NCBI RefSeq assembly: GCF_040581485.1 | Contig: NC_090133.1 | Coordinates: 15,128,001 to 15,192,000, forward strand | Origin: Linepithema humile | Lineage: Eukaryota; Arthropoda; Insecta; Hymenoptera; Formicidae | Length of the DNA: 64,000 bases | Direction: 5' to 3' | Part shown: piece after piece, positions 23,881 to 34,137 of the stretch | Numbering within the stretch: position 1 is the stretch's first letter | How the letters are laid out: each line of letters starts with the position of its first letter | Notes under the pieces: generated by a model | Database searches by the model: none | Told to the model about the DNA's origin: nothing | Seen by the model: only the letters and a program-made list of their open reading frames with translations | Translations under genes and position numbers: made by a program

Positions 23881-24900
23881 AGTATATGGCAGGTATGGGG
23901 CGTCACAACAAACCCCCACCACCTACCCCATATTTGACCCACTGACCTACATTTGGTCTGGCGTCAAAACAAATGACGTCACAGGGAGGGGAGGGGGAAA
24001 AGATGGCGGCAGTGGGTCCAACATGGTGGACGTCTACAAGATGGCGGCTGTTGACAAGATGGCGGCTGTTGACAAGTGATTTTTATTTTTCGGAATTGAG
24101 AAAATTCAAGCTGGGTTCGAACCTGGATCGCTGGATTTCTAGTCCTGGTCCTAGTCTGCTGGGCTACCTATACATCTAATGATAGTAAAATGGTGTGTCG
24201 TATTTATGGCTATGGGACCTGGCAGGGAAGGGATGTATATATGCTGGGACCGCGTCTATATGATGTACCCCGGACTCTCTGGCAGGTATGGAGCATGTAA
24301 ACAAACGACGTCACACAGTCGCCTCTAGTCTGCGAAGGGAAGGGATGTATATATGTTGGGGCCGCGTCTATACGAGGTACCCCGGACTCTCTGGCAGGTA
24401 TGGAGCATGTAAACAAACGACATCACACAGTCGCCTCTAGTCTGCGAAGGAAAGGGATGTATATGTGCTGGGGCCGCGTCTATATGAGGTACCCCGGACT
24501 CTCTGGCAGGTATGGGACATGTAAACAAACGACGTCACACAGTCGCCTCTAGTCTGCGAAGGGAAGGGGCGCATTTATACTGGGACCGCGTCTATATGAG
24601 GTACCCCGGACTCTCTGGCACGTATAGCGAACAAAAGAATGACGTCGCAGCGACAAATGATCATGCGACTTTTAGTTTGATATTTGGTGTGATGGTTAAG
24701 GGGTCGAGCGCGCGATATTGCGTGAACGGGGTGAGCGTCAGCCACCCGTTTTCGCAGATTGAACGTGCTGTAAGAATTGACGATGGCAAGTGGAGCGTGC
24801 AGGAACATGCGAAAAGGAAAGGAAACAAATGCAAGAAATGGAATACAAAAATATGTTTATTTGCAACAATTTTTCTTAAAAGTACATGGTCGAACGTTAT
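23881..24900 (+). repeat. Polinton left terminal inverted repeat
   Basis: This is about 1 kb and is the reverse complement of 40,690-41,972 (less a MITE there). Its first 20 bases are AGTATATGGCAGGTATGGGG. It holds a 24-bp-spaced duplication of gatggcggctgttgacaa near 24,040, a 112-bp tandem array (24,226-24,640) and, near the inner end, a stretch open in one frame in both TIR copies. The inner edge fades around 24,870-24,900. Confidence 0.92.
24226..24640. repeat. 112-bp tandem repeats in Polinton TIR
   Basis: The landmark cggactctctggca recurs at 24,271, 24,383, 24,495 and 24,607, an exact 112-bp period. The right TIR has only three such landmarks (around 40,970, 41,078 and 41,574, the last pair separated by a MITE), so copy number differs between the two ends. 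Confidence 0.9.
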
Positions 24901-24986
24901 AGACAAAAATATTTTATTTATTTGGAGAGTATTCAGAGAGTCATAAACAAATCCATATATGCAAGAAAAATGTACGTTCGTATAGA

Positions 24987-25814
24987 TTACAATTTTCGCT
25001 GCAACTTGATTATCCGTACAATTTGATTGAAGTAAAGTGCAATTAATTCTAAAAATATTATTTCAAAGTACGTATCGAGAAATGTTAAATCTTTTAGTTG
25101 CAAACGTACATTATGTTGAATATTGTGACAATTAGTGTTTATAGTGTGTTTTACAATGTTACTTTCGATGAAGTTCTTGTTGGGTAAATTTACCTGTATT
25201 TCATTAATAAGATATTTAGAGCAATCATTAACACTGTTTGCGATTATATTTAACTGATTTAAATTAGCGTTTACGCAATCGAGTAAGTTTTCCAGTCCGA
25301 GAAAAGTAGTCTTTTGCATTGCTATTGCGTAGGAATATGTTCGTGGTTTCTTCGGAGTATGGATGATTTCTTCTGCAGCCAAGTTACTTCCCGAAGAAGG
25401 CTCTTCTTGCTCCTGATATTTCAATAGCAGGGCTTTTGCTCCATAGGTGGTGGTGAAATTTATAATTATCTTCTTGATAATAATAGAGTTAGACTTAACA
25501 CTATTTCTATTTAAATAATCAGTCATAAGTGCCATGTTTTCTTGAAATTGCTGCCACTCCACCATGTTGAAGCAAATACCCTCTTCCTTGGAAGTAAATT
25601 TAACAGCGGGTTGGAAATCAAACTCGTCATCGTTGATTGAAGTTTGCAACCCAACATGAATTTTTTTCGTATATGAGGAATTGAGTCCGTAAGTGGTGTT
25701 GGCTAACATCATATAATTTTGCTCAAATTTTTCTCCATTGAAGTATCTTGCTCCGGAAACGTCACCGCGCACTTCGTGATGTTCAGAATTTAAAATTTCT
25801 TTGCGTTTACTCAT
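24987..25814 (-). CDS. Polinton protein with possible PC4-like ssDNA-binding domain
   Basis: The best start is the ATG at 25,814, giving 275 residues; the frame is open further upstream but without supporting features. This is the only minus-strand gene of the Polinton. Residues about 50-102 (KIHVGLQTS ... EFDFQPAVKFTSKEEGICFN, then MVEWQQFQENM) have the strand-strand-strand-helix pattern and the GI-x-hydrophobic, EW-x2-L/F signature of the PC4/Sub1 single-stranded DNA-binding fold. That is my pattern reading, not a search result. A Ser/Glu-rich linker with basic TPKKPR follows, then a helical C-terminus. If PC4-like, a role in element DNA replication or transcription would fit. The frame is intact. 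Confidence 0.55.
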   Translation of the reverse strand: MSKRKEILNSEHHEVRGDVSGARYFNGEKFEQNYMMLANTTYGLNSSYTKKIHVGLQTSINDDEFDFQPAVKFTSKEEGICFNMVEWQQFQENMALMTDYLNRNSVKSNSIIIKKIIINFTTTYGAKALLLKYQEQEEPSSGSNLAAEEIIHTPKKPRTYSYAIAMQKTTFLGLENLLDCVNANLNQLNIIANSVNDCSKYLINEIQVNLPNKNFIESNIVKHTINTNCHNIQHNVRLQLKDLTFLDTYFEIIFLELIALYFNQIVRIIKLQRKL

Positions 25815-26132
25815 GATACTAGTTTTCACGTAGACACAAAATGAAATACAAAAATGCTGTATCTTCTTTATTGTTGCTGCTGTTGTTACTGCTGTTGCTG
25901 CTGCTGCTGAACCCGCACGTTCGAATGTCAGAAAACGAATGATTAAAATTTTCCCAATCGCATGGAGTAGAAAATCGGAAAAGTAGTGGGAAAATGCGTG
26001 CGCATAAAAATTTTGAGTCATCTGATTGGATACGATGTTTATTGCTTCTACATTTTCTCGAACTCTCTTAAAAACGACCGTTGATAAAAGAAGGAGTAAG
26101 GACATCGTTTCGTGCGCTGTTACATCCTGCAC

Positions 26133-26683
26133 AGTCTCGCATTACAATTATTCGGAAAAAAATCAAAGGGTACAAAAGGAAGAGAAACTGAGGACTGAGG
26201 AATGAGAAAAAATTAAAATATTGCAGTCAACGGAATTTTTACGAGCTTTCATCCTAAAAAGCTCTAAAACTATAAATCTCCAATCCGATAAAACTATTTA
26301 TTTACACTTGGACCCTGGAAAAATTACATTTTAAACATATAGAATCTAAAGGGTTAGACAAAAAAAAGATCGGAAATATCCGTACCGTTAAAAAAAGAAG
26401 CAATTTACAATAGGGTAAGCAAATGTAAACCTTTTTATATTACACGTGAAAGTTTATTACTGTGAGTTTTCGAAATTAAGTTTTGCTCACGTACTAACTC
26501 TCAATTAAATTGTAAAAAGTTATAGGAAAAGAATATCGACATCGTCCGAAGGGTATTTTTTGTCTGATAAACCCTTCGAACACTAAAGTAATATACACCT
26601 TGTAAAGTTGCCGCCAATGTGCGGAAATCTTTGTGAAAGATGTACAACTTGAAACCGATTGATTTTTTTGATCCGACTGAAGG
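26133..26683. promoter_or_regulatory. Divergent intergenic region of the Polinton
   Basis: This lies between the minus-strand 275-residue gene and the first plus-strand gene, so it probably holds both promoters. Runs of trinucleotide-like cag/gct sequence occur at about 25,870-25,910, just before it. Frames crossing it have no domain support. Confidence 0.45.
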
Positions 26684-26691
26684 TATAAATA
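26684..26691 (+). promoter_or_regulatory. TATA box for the plus-strand Polinton genes
   Basis: TATAAATA lies upstream of an arthropod-type initiator TCAGT at 26,730-26,734 and 113 bases before the first in-frame ATG at 26,804. The TATA-to-initiator spacing is longer than the usual 30 bases, so the exact start is uncertain. Confidence 0.45.
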
Positions 26692-26803
26692 GGAGGTTTG
26701 AGACGGAGAAAAATCGCATTTCAAAATTCTCAGTGTAGTGGACAACACGCGTCGTGTTTCTTCGTATCGTGAATTCGGGCGAGATTATCTTGAGTACGCG
26801 AAA

Positions 26804-27923
26804 ATGGTTGAGAATTTAAGAAAAACCGTCGAGACATGCTTACTACTGTCACGCGCTTTGTGCGGACTCGATGTGAGCAGATATTTATCGCTGTTATCAG
26901 ACAACGATGAAAAAAATTTTGAAGTGTTTGCGAAATTTGCGGGGGTGTGTCCTAGTGCAGTACTAGCGGTGCTATTTCGCTTGGGGCATTTTGCCTCCTA
27001 TCAGAGACTTGTAATCTACGCGGGTGAAATTATCGAAATGAGAAGTATTTTCGGTGATGAAGAAGTGGAGGATGCGGGTAGGCATATAGCTTTTCTATTA
27101 TTTTATTTTCATCGATCGATTTCGGAAGCGAGTGAAAACGGTGAGTTTATATTCCAATTTTTATTATATATATATGTATATATAATTTTCAAAAATTAAA
27201 AGAGTAAAATCTTTTAGGAGTACAACATCGGAACGTATCGCCTCGCAGGATCGCGGGGGTGAGAGGAGTGCAACGTATTGCACGTCCTGAAGAGTATACT
27301 CCTCCTCACGGAATAAGGCGACGGGCTGATACTTCACCCGAAGCCGGACCCTCACGTGAGTCTTATCACACATTCTTTTATGAAAAATAAGCATTTCATA
27401 TTGGTAAATTTTTTTAAAATAATGAAATATTAAATGTTTTTAGGGTGTGCACGTATCGAGCTCACACCTGAGCCACCTCTCGTTAACTTGGATAGCGAGA
27501 GCGAGGAAGAAGAAGTTGGAACTCACGAAGTGAGTTCATTTGACGAGGAAGAGATTTTTTCACCAGGTGAGTAATGAGAAATTTATCGCAGTAAAAAAAT
27601 GGATAAAAATTTTTTATCCGCTAAAAAACAATGGTGAATTTTTTAGAGTTTAACCAAGAAGGTGAAAATACAATAATAATAGAAGATTCGGAGGAGGAGG
27701 AGGATGAGGATGATGATGATAATGAGGTACAAGAGGAAGATATGGGGGAGGAGCTGAGTGGAACGGAAGAACGGACTCTAGAGGAACTTTTGAGGGAAAG
27801 AGGTAAATACAATTATACATTTTTGCATAGATAACGCTTTTTCATACTCGAATACCTTTATTCTAACCGGACGAAATTTTTAGGAATTGTTTTCCCGGAA
27901 ATTTCTTACTCGCCGGAATATTA
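26804..27923 (+). CDS. Spliced acidic Polinton protein, unknown function
   Basis: This is a five-exon gene: 26,804-27,138, 27,219-27,352, 27,443-27,565, 27,645-27,802 and 27,884-27,923. Each intron starts GTGAGT or GTAAAT and ends in a TTTTAG-type acceptor. All four introns fall after the first codon base, so the frame is continuous to the TAG at 27,921-27,923. The first ATG in frame is at 26,804; the frame is open a little upstream but without an ATG. The N-terminal part is helical (VENLRKTVETCLLLSRALCG). The middle is Arg/Pro-rich, and the C-terminal half is strongly acidic with Glu/Asp runs. I do not recognise the family. Its position before the polymerase, under the TATA box, suggests an early regulatory role. 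Confidence 0.65.
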
Positions 27924-27981
27924 GTGATCAATGATCAACACGATCAACGGTGAACAAGAAAGGGAATAATCCTGTATAAAG

Positions 27982-28106
27982 GTGAGAGAATTTAATATGA
28001 AATGTATTACTATTTTTAATTTTAACAACACGTAAAATTCGAGTATGGAAGTGTAAAAACAATAATTTTAAAGATAAACTAATTCGTTTGTTTTCGATTT
28101 TTTCAG
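27982..28106 (+). other. Intron in the PolB 5' leader
   Basis: The donor GTGAGAG at 27,982 follows cctgtataaag, and the acceptor ttttttcag ends at 28,106, just 26 bases before the polymerase ATG at 28,133. The leader exon overlaps the last exon of the acidic gene, so the two may share a transcript. Confidence 0.55.
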
Positions 28107-28132
28107 TTCAGTTTGGTGGAGGAGGGGGAGGA

Positions 28133-31100
28133 ATGGAAGAAAACACGCAGCAGCAGCAGCAGTCGGCGGAAAATCAAGCCGAAGAAACCGACGACAACGA
28201 GATAGGAGTTCGTGGGGAGGGGAGACTGGAGAGAGAAGAGGATAAGGAAGCGTTGTTTCCGGAGAATCAGGTTGGTGCGCCGGAACAGATCGCGAATCAT
28301 AACGGGGATAATTTTAATTATTTAGATTTAATAAGGGAAAACGTGCGTGAGTTTAGAAATTTCGGTGTAGTAGGGAGAGAGGCTGGTTTTCGCCTTCAAT
28401 CATTACCAGAGGCGGAGGAGGTTTACGCGTGGTTAGAAAACGCGTTTCGCGAGCTTCACGCGTACGCGGTACTTTCCTGTGTTCCCGGTGATTACATCGG
28501 ACTTAGTTTCGATTCCCCGAATCTTTCACACGGGCCCGTGGGTATTTCGTTCCGACCATCTCGTGATTTGACTCACGAGAATATCTGGAACCTCGTGAGT
28601 TCGTTAGCTCAAAGCTCCGGGGGCTTGAACGTAGCGCAAGAATTCAATATCCACGTTTACCGTGTCACTCCTCCTACGGATCGTGCGGGTAATGCGCTTG
28701 ATATCGCTGGTAAACGCTCGATTTTAACGATATCCAACTCGGATAACTTATGTTTTCCTCGCGCACTCGTAACGGCGCAAATTTACAATGAACGTGGTAA
28801 TTTACGTACGGGTAGCCTACAAGAAAGATGGAACGCCGTGAGATACCGTCATTCCTCGTTACAACGTGAGTTGGCACGTGATTTAACGAGGAAAGTCGGT
28901 ATTACAATTCCAGAAGAGGGTTGCGGTATTCGCGAAATCGAGCATTTTCAGCAATATTTAGCCGCGGAAAACATCGCGATAATGGTTTATAGCGCGGAAA
29001 CTTTTGGTCACGGGGGTAAAGTCTTATTTGATGGAAATGCGATACTAGCCTCACTACATCGCGAACCGGTCGCGAGTTTAAACATATTACATCACGCTGA
29101 ATTACGACATTACAGCGTTATTTTAAATTTAAGAGCCGCCGCGGGTAGCCGAGGTTATTGTGTACCATGTAACGTCGGTTACCGCAGCGATGTAAGGGGA
29201 CACCGATGCTCAAATAAATGCCCTCGGTGTTACGCGGTACCTTCGTGCGAGCGATTCGACGCGGAGCGTATTCATTGCGAAAATTGTAATCGCGAATTTT
29301 TCAATCACGCGTGTCTTGAGCATCATCGTGCGCAAAAATCATACGATGGGCAATCGTCTCGTAGCGTTTGCAACACCGTATGTTTTTGCGAAGAATGCGG
29401 TCGTTTAATCGAGCGTAATAGACAACACGAATGCGGCGTGACTTACTGTTCAACGTGTCGTTCTGCCCAGCCGTTGAATCATCTTTGTCACATGCTTCCT
29501 CTCCCTCACAAAGCTAATTTCCGTACTAACGACACGGAGCACATTTTGGGAGAGGGAGGAGAGCAACAACAAAACGCGGGTGAGTGCGTACTTAAAACAG
29601 AAAGTCGCGTCGCATTCGTGTTTTACGATTTCGAGACGCGACAGGATGACACGCTTCAAGGTACCGCGAGTGTAAATATTCACGTACCTACACTTTGCGT
29701 CGCGCAGCAGATTTGCGAAACGTGTGCCGAGATTGAGGATACTTCGGTGCGCTGTCGGTGGTGCGGTATTCGTGAATACATAATTCGTCGTGATCCTGTA
29801 AAGGAGTTTGTAGATTTCGCGACACGTCCGACTAAATATTTTAAACACATAATTTGTATAGCTCATAACGCGAAAGCATTCGATGCGCAATTTATCTTAC
29901 GCTATATTGTTGAGAGCGGAACCGCCTTAGAACCGCGGGTAATCTTAAACGGGACGAAAATTGTAGTACTAACAGTGGGACATACGAAATTTATCGATAG
30001 TATTAATTATATGCCAATGCGTTTATCGGAGTTACCGAAGGCTTTTGGCCTGACAAATACTTCGGACAAAGGCATTTTTCCGCATTTATTTAATACCAAC
30101 GATAATCAGTCATATGTCGGTCCGTTGCCGGATATTCGATATTATTTACCCGATAGTATGAATACGAACGAGCAAGAAAAGTTTTTAGCGTGGCACGCGG
30201 AAATGATTCGTACGAATTATGTTTGATTTTGAATGCGAGATATTGCGTTACTGTCGCAACGACGTGAATATTCTGAGACGCGCGTGTATGTCTTTCAGAA
30301 AGATTTTCTTGAAGTGCGGTCGCGTGTGTCCGTTTGAGGAATGCACAACAATCGCTTCCACGTGTATGAGGGTTTTTAGAAAAAACTTTTTACGTGAAAG
30401 AGAAATTGGAATAATTCTACCGGGCGGGTACAGACGCGCGAATACCCAATCGCGGAAAGCGCTTCAGTGGCTGGTGTGGAAGGAGCGCGAGCTCGGACAT
30501 AACATCACCCACGCAGGACGCACTCGGGAATATCGTCTGCAAGACGGCACGCTAGTCGATGGTTATTACGAGTCGGTGGAAAACGGTATAACACACTATC
30601 ACGTGTTGCAATTCCACGGTTGTTTTTGGCACGGATGTCCGTCATGTTTTAAGATTAATCGCGATAGGGAACTAACGGTAAACAACGAACGCGGCGATAC
30701 GATTGATTTGCGTTATGAGCGCACCATCGCAACAACGTATCGTCTTCGAAGACGGGGGTACTCGGTGATAGAGAAGTGGGAATGCGTCTTTGATCGCGAA
30801 ATGATGGAAAATAGGGAAATGCGTGAATTTTTACAAAATCACCCGATGATAGAAATTGAGCCGCTCAACCCGCGCGATGCGTTCTACGGTGGACGTACGG
30901 GGAACATCGTGACGCGGTACGAGATTACGGATACGGAGAAGATACGTTACGTGGACGTGTGTTCTCTGTACCCGTACGTACTGAAGACCGGGGTTTTCCC
31001 GATCGGACATCCCACGGTGTACGTCGCGGAGGAATGCTCGACTCTAATTGGCATAGGACCGTGTTACAATTTTGATTCCGTCGAAGGTCTCGTGCGTTGC

Positions 31101-32325
31101 AGGGTACTCCCTCCGAGCGATCTCTTTCACCCCGTATTACCCTATCGCGTGCGTGGAAAGCTACTATTCGCGTTGTGTCGCAGTTGTTGCGAAACATTTT
31201 CACACGAAGAATGTACCCACGAGCCGTCCGAGCGAGAATTCGAGGGTACGTGGGTATCGCTTAAATTGCGCAAAGCCATCGACAAAGGTTATCTCGTAAC
31301 GAGGGTTTGTGAGATTTGGCAATACACCACAGCTCGCTACGATCCCGATACACAGCAGGGTGGATTATTCACGGAATATATAAACACATTTTTAAAATTG
31401 AAACAAGAAGCCAGCGGATGGCCGAGCGAGTGTGAGGATGACGTGTCTAAAGAACTATCTTCGCGACTACGAGAAAACCGAGGGTGTCGTTCTCGATAAG
31501 CAAAACATCGCGAAAAATCCTGGTTTGCGCTCGGTCACGAAGCTATGTTTAAATTCTTTTTGGGGGAAATTTGGTCAACGATCCAACCTGCCGAATACCG
31601 AGATCGTAAAAACTCAACAGCGTTTAGCGAGTTTACTCACGAGTCCTCAGCATGAGATAATCGAAATATTACCCGTAAACGAAGAAGTGATGTATGTTTC
31701 GTGGCGACTGCGAGAAGAGCTGGACGTACCCTCGCCTCTTACTAACGTGGTTATAGCGGCTTTCACGACGGCACAGGCGCGTCTTGTATTATACGAATAT
31801 TTAGATAAATTGAAACGTCGCGTTTTATATTACGATACCGACTCGTGTATTTACGCGAGCAGCGGTGTCTCCGATGAATACGAAGTGCGTAAAGGTAATT
31901 TCCTAGGCGATATGACGGACGAACTCGAGAGCTATGGTCGCGGTAGCTATATCGAGGCGTTTGTATCGGGTGGTCCGAAATTTTACGCATACGTGGTTCG
32001 CACAGCGGAAGGGCAAACGCGAGAAGTTTGCAAAGTAAAGGGCATAACTCTAAATTTCGAAAACTCACGCTTAGTTAATTTTAATAGTATTAGGGAATTA
32101 TTATTACGTAAAGAGCGAGAAGGTCAAGAGGAGGAGGAGGAAGGGACGGAGTCGGCAACGGTAGAATCGCGTTCGATAAATCTACGTTTCAGAGCAATTC
32201 GACGTACAGCCTTTCACGAAATAATAACACGCGACGAAGTGAAAGCTTGCACACCCGTGTTGCTAAAACGTAGATTTCTCGACAGTCGTTGTTCCGTCCC
32301 TTATGGATATTTATCCGAACGCTAA
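28133..32325 (+). pseudogene. Protein-primed family B DNA polymerase (Polinton PolB), broken in two places
   Basis: The first ATG in frame is at 28,133. In order it has an acidic N-terminus; a region with SDNLCFPRAL (about 28,738) and LRHYSVI (about 29,104) resembling the Cys and His sites of OTU-type proteases; a Cys/His-rich zinc region (about 29,158-29,500); exonuclease motif I with Asp and Glu at 29,637-29,645; polymerase motif A (DVCSLYPYV at 30,954); motif B (KLCLNSFWGKFG at 31,540); and motif C DTDS at 31,834-31,845. Such enzymes replicate the linear element using a terminal protein as primer. The reading frame moves by one base around 30,215-30,230 and again around 31,432-31,460. Both breaks lie inside conserved sequence, so the gene is inactive unless these are assembly errors. 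Confidence 0.93.
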
Positions 32326-32955
32326 TTGTTATTTCACGATGCTGTTCCTTCGCTCTATTTTATTATTTAAATAATTACACGCATGTTTTCCCCATATATG
32401 TAAAGTTTATAAATTTTTTTGTAAAAAGTAAATAAAAATTGTGTTGTAAAAATAGAATAAGAATAGGCTAAGAAAATGATAAAATTATAGAAAAAAGTCA
32501 TGTAAAGATTTAAGAAATAATAAAATTGTTTATATTTTATATCGTTTTTGCTTTGTATTTATATTCTGAAAAAATAATTCTCCAATGATTTTTCTCCAAG
32601 TTTATTTTCCCTTTTCTCTCTCTCTCTCTCCCCACATACATTCACGTAAAACGACTATTTTTGCCCAATTCTTTCCGTGGAAAGCAGCTTTTCATCGTGG
32701 GGGAGTATCATAAGCTCATGAACTCACTCCCCCGCGCGCGCAGGCGCTGACGCGAGCAATTCCGCTTGTTCAGCATTTACGTTTGTCCAGCTTCTCCGGT
32801 CTGAATCAGCTCGTAAAAGACCGCCGCGAAGTACGCTGGCGCGCGCGCACCTCCGCCGCGGAGTGCCCTCTTCCGCGATGGTAAGCTTACTTCATCGTAC
32901 CGTTACACGGCTTTTTTTATGTTAGTGAAGACACGAGCGGTGTTCATTTCACAAG
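32326..32955 (+). promoter_or_regulatory. Intergenic region between PolB and the structural genes
   Basis: AATAAA at 32,431-32,436, about 105 bases after the PolB stop, is a likely polyadenylation signal. A CT repeat lies at 32,615-32,630. A GC/CpG-rich stretch (about 32,695-32,880) precedes the ATPase start and probably carries the promoter for the downstream gene block. No coding frame is seen. Confidence 0.5.
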
Positions 32956-33672
32956 ATGGACGTACGCTGGAAACATCCCTGGACGGCTATTGTCAGCGGT
33001 CCCACCGGCTGTGGTAAAACGGTCTTTGTAAAATCCTTTCTCAAATATTTACCCGAAATGGCCGATGTTTCTTTTGAAAGAGTCTTATTTTATTACGCCG
33101 AATGGCAAGACGCATATCGTCAACTACAATACATGTTTGCGAAAACAAAAGAGAAAGTGGGAGGACATGGAAGAGGGGAGGGTAAAATAAAGAGAAATAT
33201 AATCGAGTTTCGCGAAGGGCTACCGCAAACGGACGATTATTCTTGCGATCCTCTCGCACCAAAATTGGTGATAATCGACGATCTTATGAGAGAATCATCC
33301 TCGTGCGACGTAATCGTGGATCTTTTTACAAAGGGTAGTCATCATAAGAATCTCAGTGTTATACTCATCACGCAAAATCTATTTCACCAGGGACGCGGAC
33401 AGCGCGACATATCTCTTAATTCTAACTACATAACCGTCTTCAAGAACCCGCGCGATCGCGCTCAAATTCGCCATCTCGCGCGACAAGTGTACCCCCATGA
33501 CCCAAAGTTTCTAGAAGAAGCATACTTTGACGCAACCTCACGCCCTCACGGATATTTATTACTCGATCTGAAACAATCGACTCCGGACAAATATCGATTT
33601 CGGACAAACATCTTTCCCGACGATGCGTTGCATTACGTCTACGTACCGCGCAGATCATTCTCAAGCGTATAA
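32956..33672 (+). CDS. Genome-packaging ATPase (FtsK/HerA, A32-like)
   Basis: 238 residues from an ATG at 32,956. The Walker A motif GPTGCGKT is at residues 15-22, Walker B LVIIDD at 104-109, and the later ITQNLFHQGRGQRDIS segment with a conserved Gln is characteristic of the Polinton/adintovirus packaging ATPase. It would pump element DNA into capsids. The frame is intact and of normal length for the group. It is the first gene of the closely packed structural block. Confidence 0.93.
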   Translation: MDVRWKHPWTAIVSGPTGCGKTVFVKSFLKYLPEMADVSFERVLFYYAEWQDAYRQLQYMFAKTKEKVGGHGRGEGKIKRNIIEFREGLPQTDDYSCDPLAPKLVIIDDLMRESSSCDVIVDLFTKGSHHKNLSVILITQNLFHQGRGQRDISLNSNYITVFKNPRDRAQIRHLARQVYPHDPKFLEEAYFDATSRPHGYLLLDLKQSTPDKYRFRTNIFPDDALHYVYVPRRSFSSV

Positions 33673-33723
33673 AAAGTATGTACTTGCGTTCGCGTGACGT
33701 CAGTTGCGAGAGACTTTCACACG

Positions 33724-34107
33724 ATGAAAGAAGCGGTAGCAGCGTCAGACAGTGCAACGAAAACCGCTAAACGTTCGATCGGAAAGAGAAACGTTTGTCT
33801 TCTAGAGGCATTGTGTCATCTGAACAAAAATCAACGCACCTCCTTCCTGCGAACCGCGAATGAAAAATTTATTCGCTGTATTTGCGAATGCGTTTTCAAC
33901 ACACTCAATGGTAACGTTGCGCTCAAACGACGCGAAAAAAATCGTCTGAGCAAATACAAAACGGCGCTGCGTCGTATCGCGTCAAAGCGTGGGAATTGGA
34001 AGAATAAAAGAAAGCTATTGGTACAACGAGGTGGATTCTTATCCTATATCATCGTTCCTTTATTAGAAGCCTTATTTTCGCGAATTATAGACAGGGCGAC
34101 GGATTAA
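33724..34107 (+). CDS. Small basic Polinton protein with hydrophobic C-terminus
   Basis: The in-frame ATG at 33,724 gives 127 residues. The body is Lys/Arg-rich (KRREKNRLSKYKTALRRIAS), followed by LLVQRGGFLSYIIVPLLEAL, a conserved-looking basic-then-hydrophobic tail. The combination suggests a DNA-contacting or membrane-active minor virion protein, but I have no specific family. It lies 51 bases after the ATPase stop and before the next conserved unknown. The frame is intact. Confidence 0.7.
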   Translation: MKEAVAASDSATKTAKRSIGKRNVCLLEALCHLNKNQRTSFLRTANEKFIRCICECVFNTLNGNVALKRREKNRLSKYKTALRRIASKRGNWKNKRKLLVQRGGFLSYIIVPLLEALFSRIIDRATD

Positions 34108-34137
34108 AACACAAGAGAGAAAATAATATTGAGCGTT

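Noticed and set aside
24210..24528. Repeated small minus-strand frames in the left Polinton TIR
   Set aside because: They are copies of the 112-bp tandem unit, which happens to be open in one frame.
29450..29890. Minus-strand 146-codon frame inside PolB and similar long antisense frames across the Polinton
   Set aside because: They are antisense shadows of strongly supported genes.
30200..31470. Programmed frameshifting to explain the two PolB breaks
   Set aside because: Neither site has an obvious slippery heptamer with a downstream structure, and Polinton polymerases are usually one frame; mutation or sequence error is simpler.
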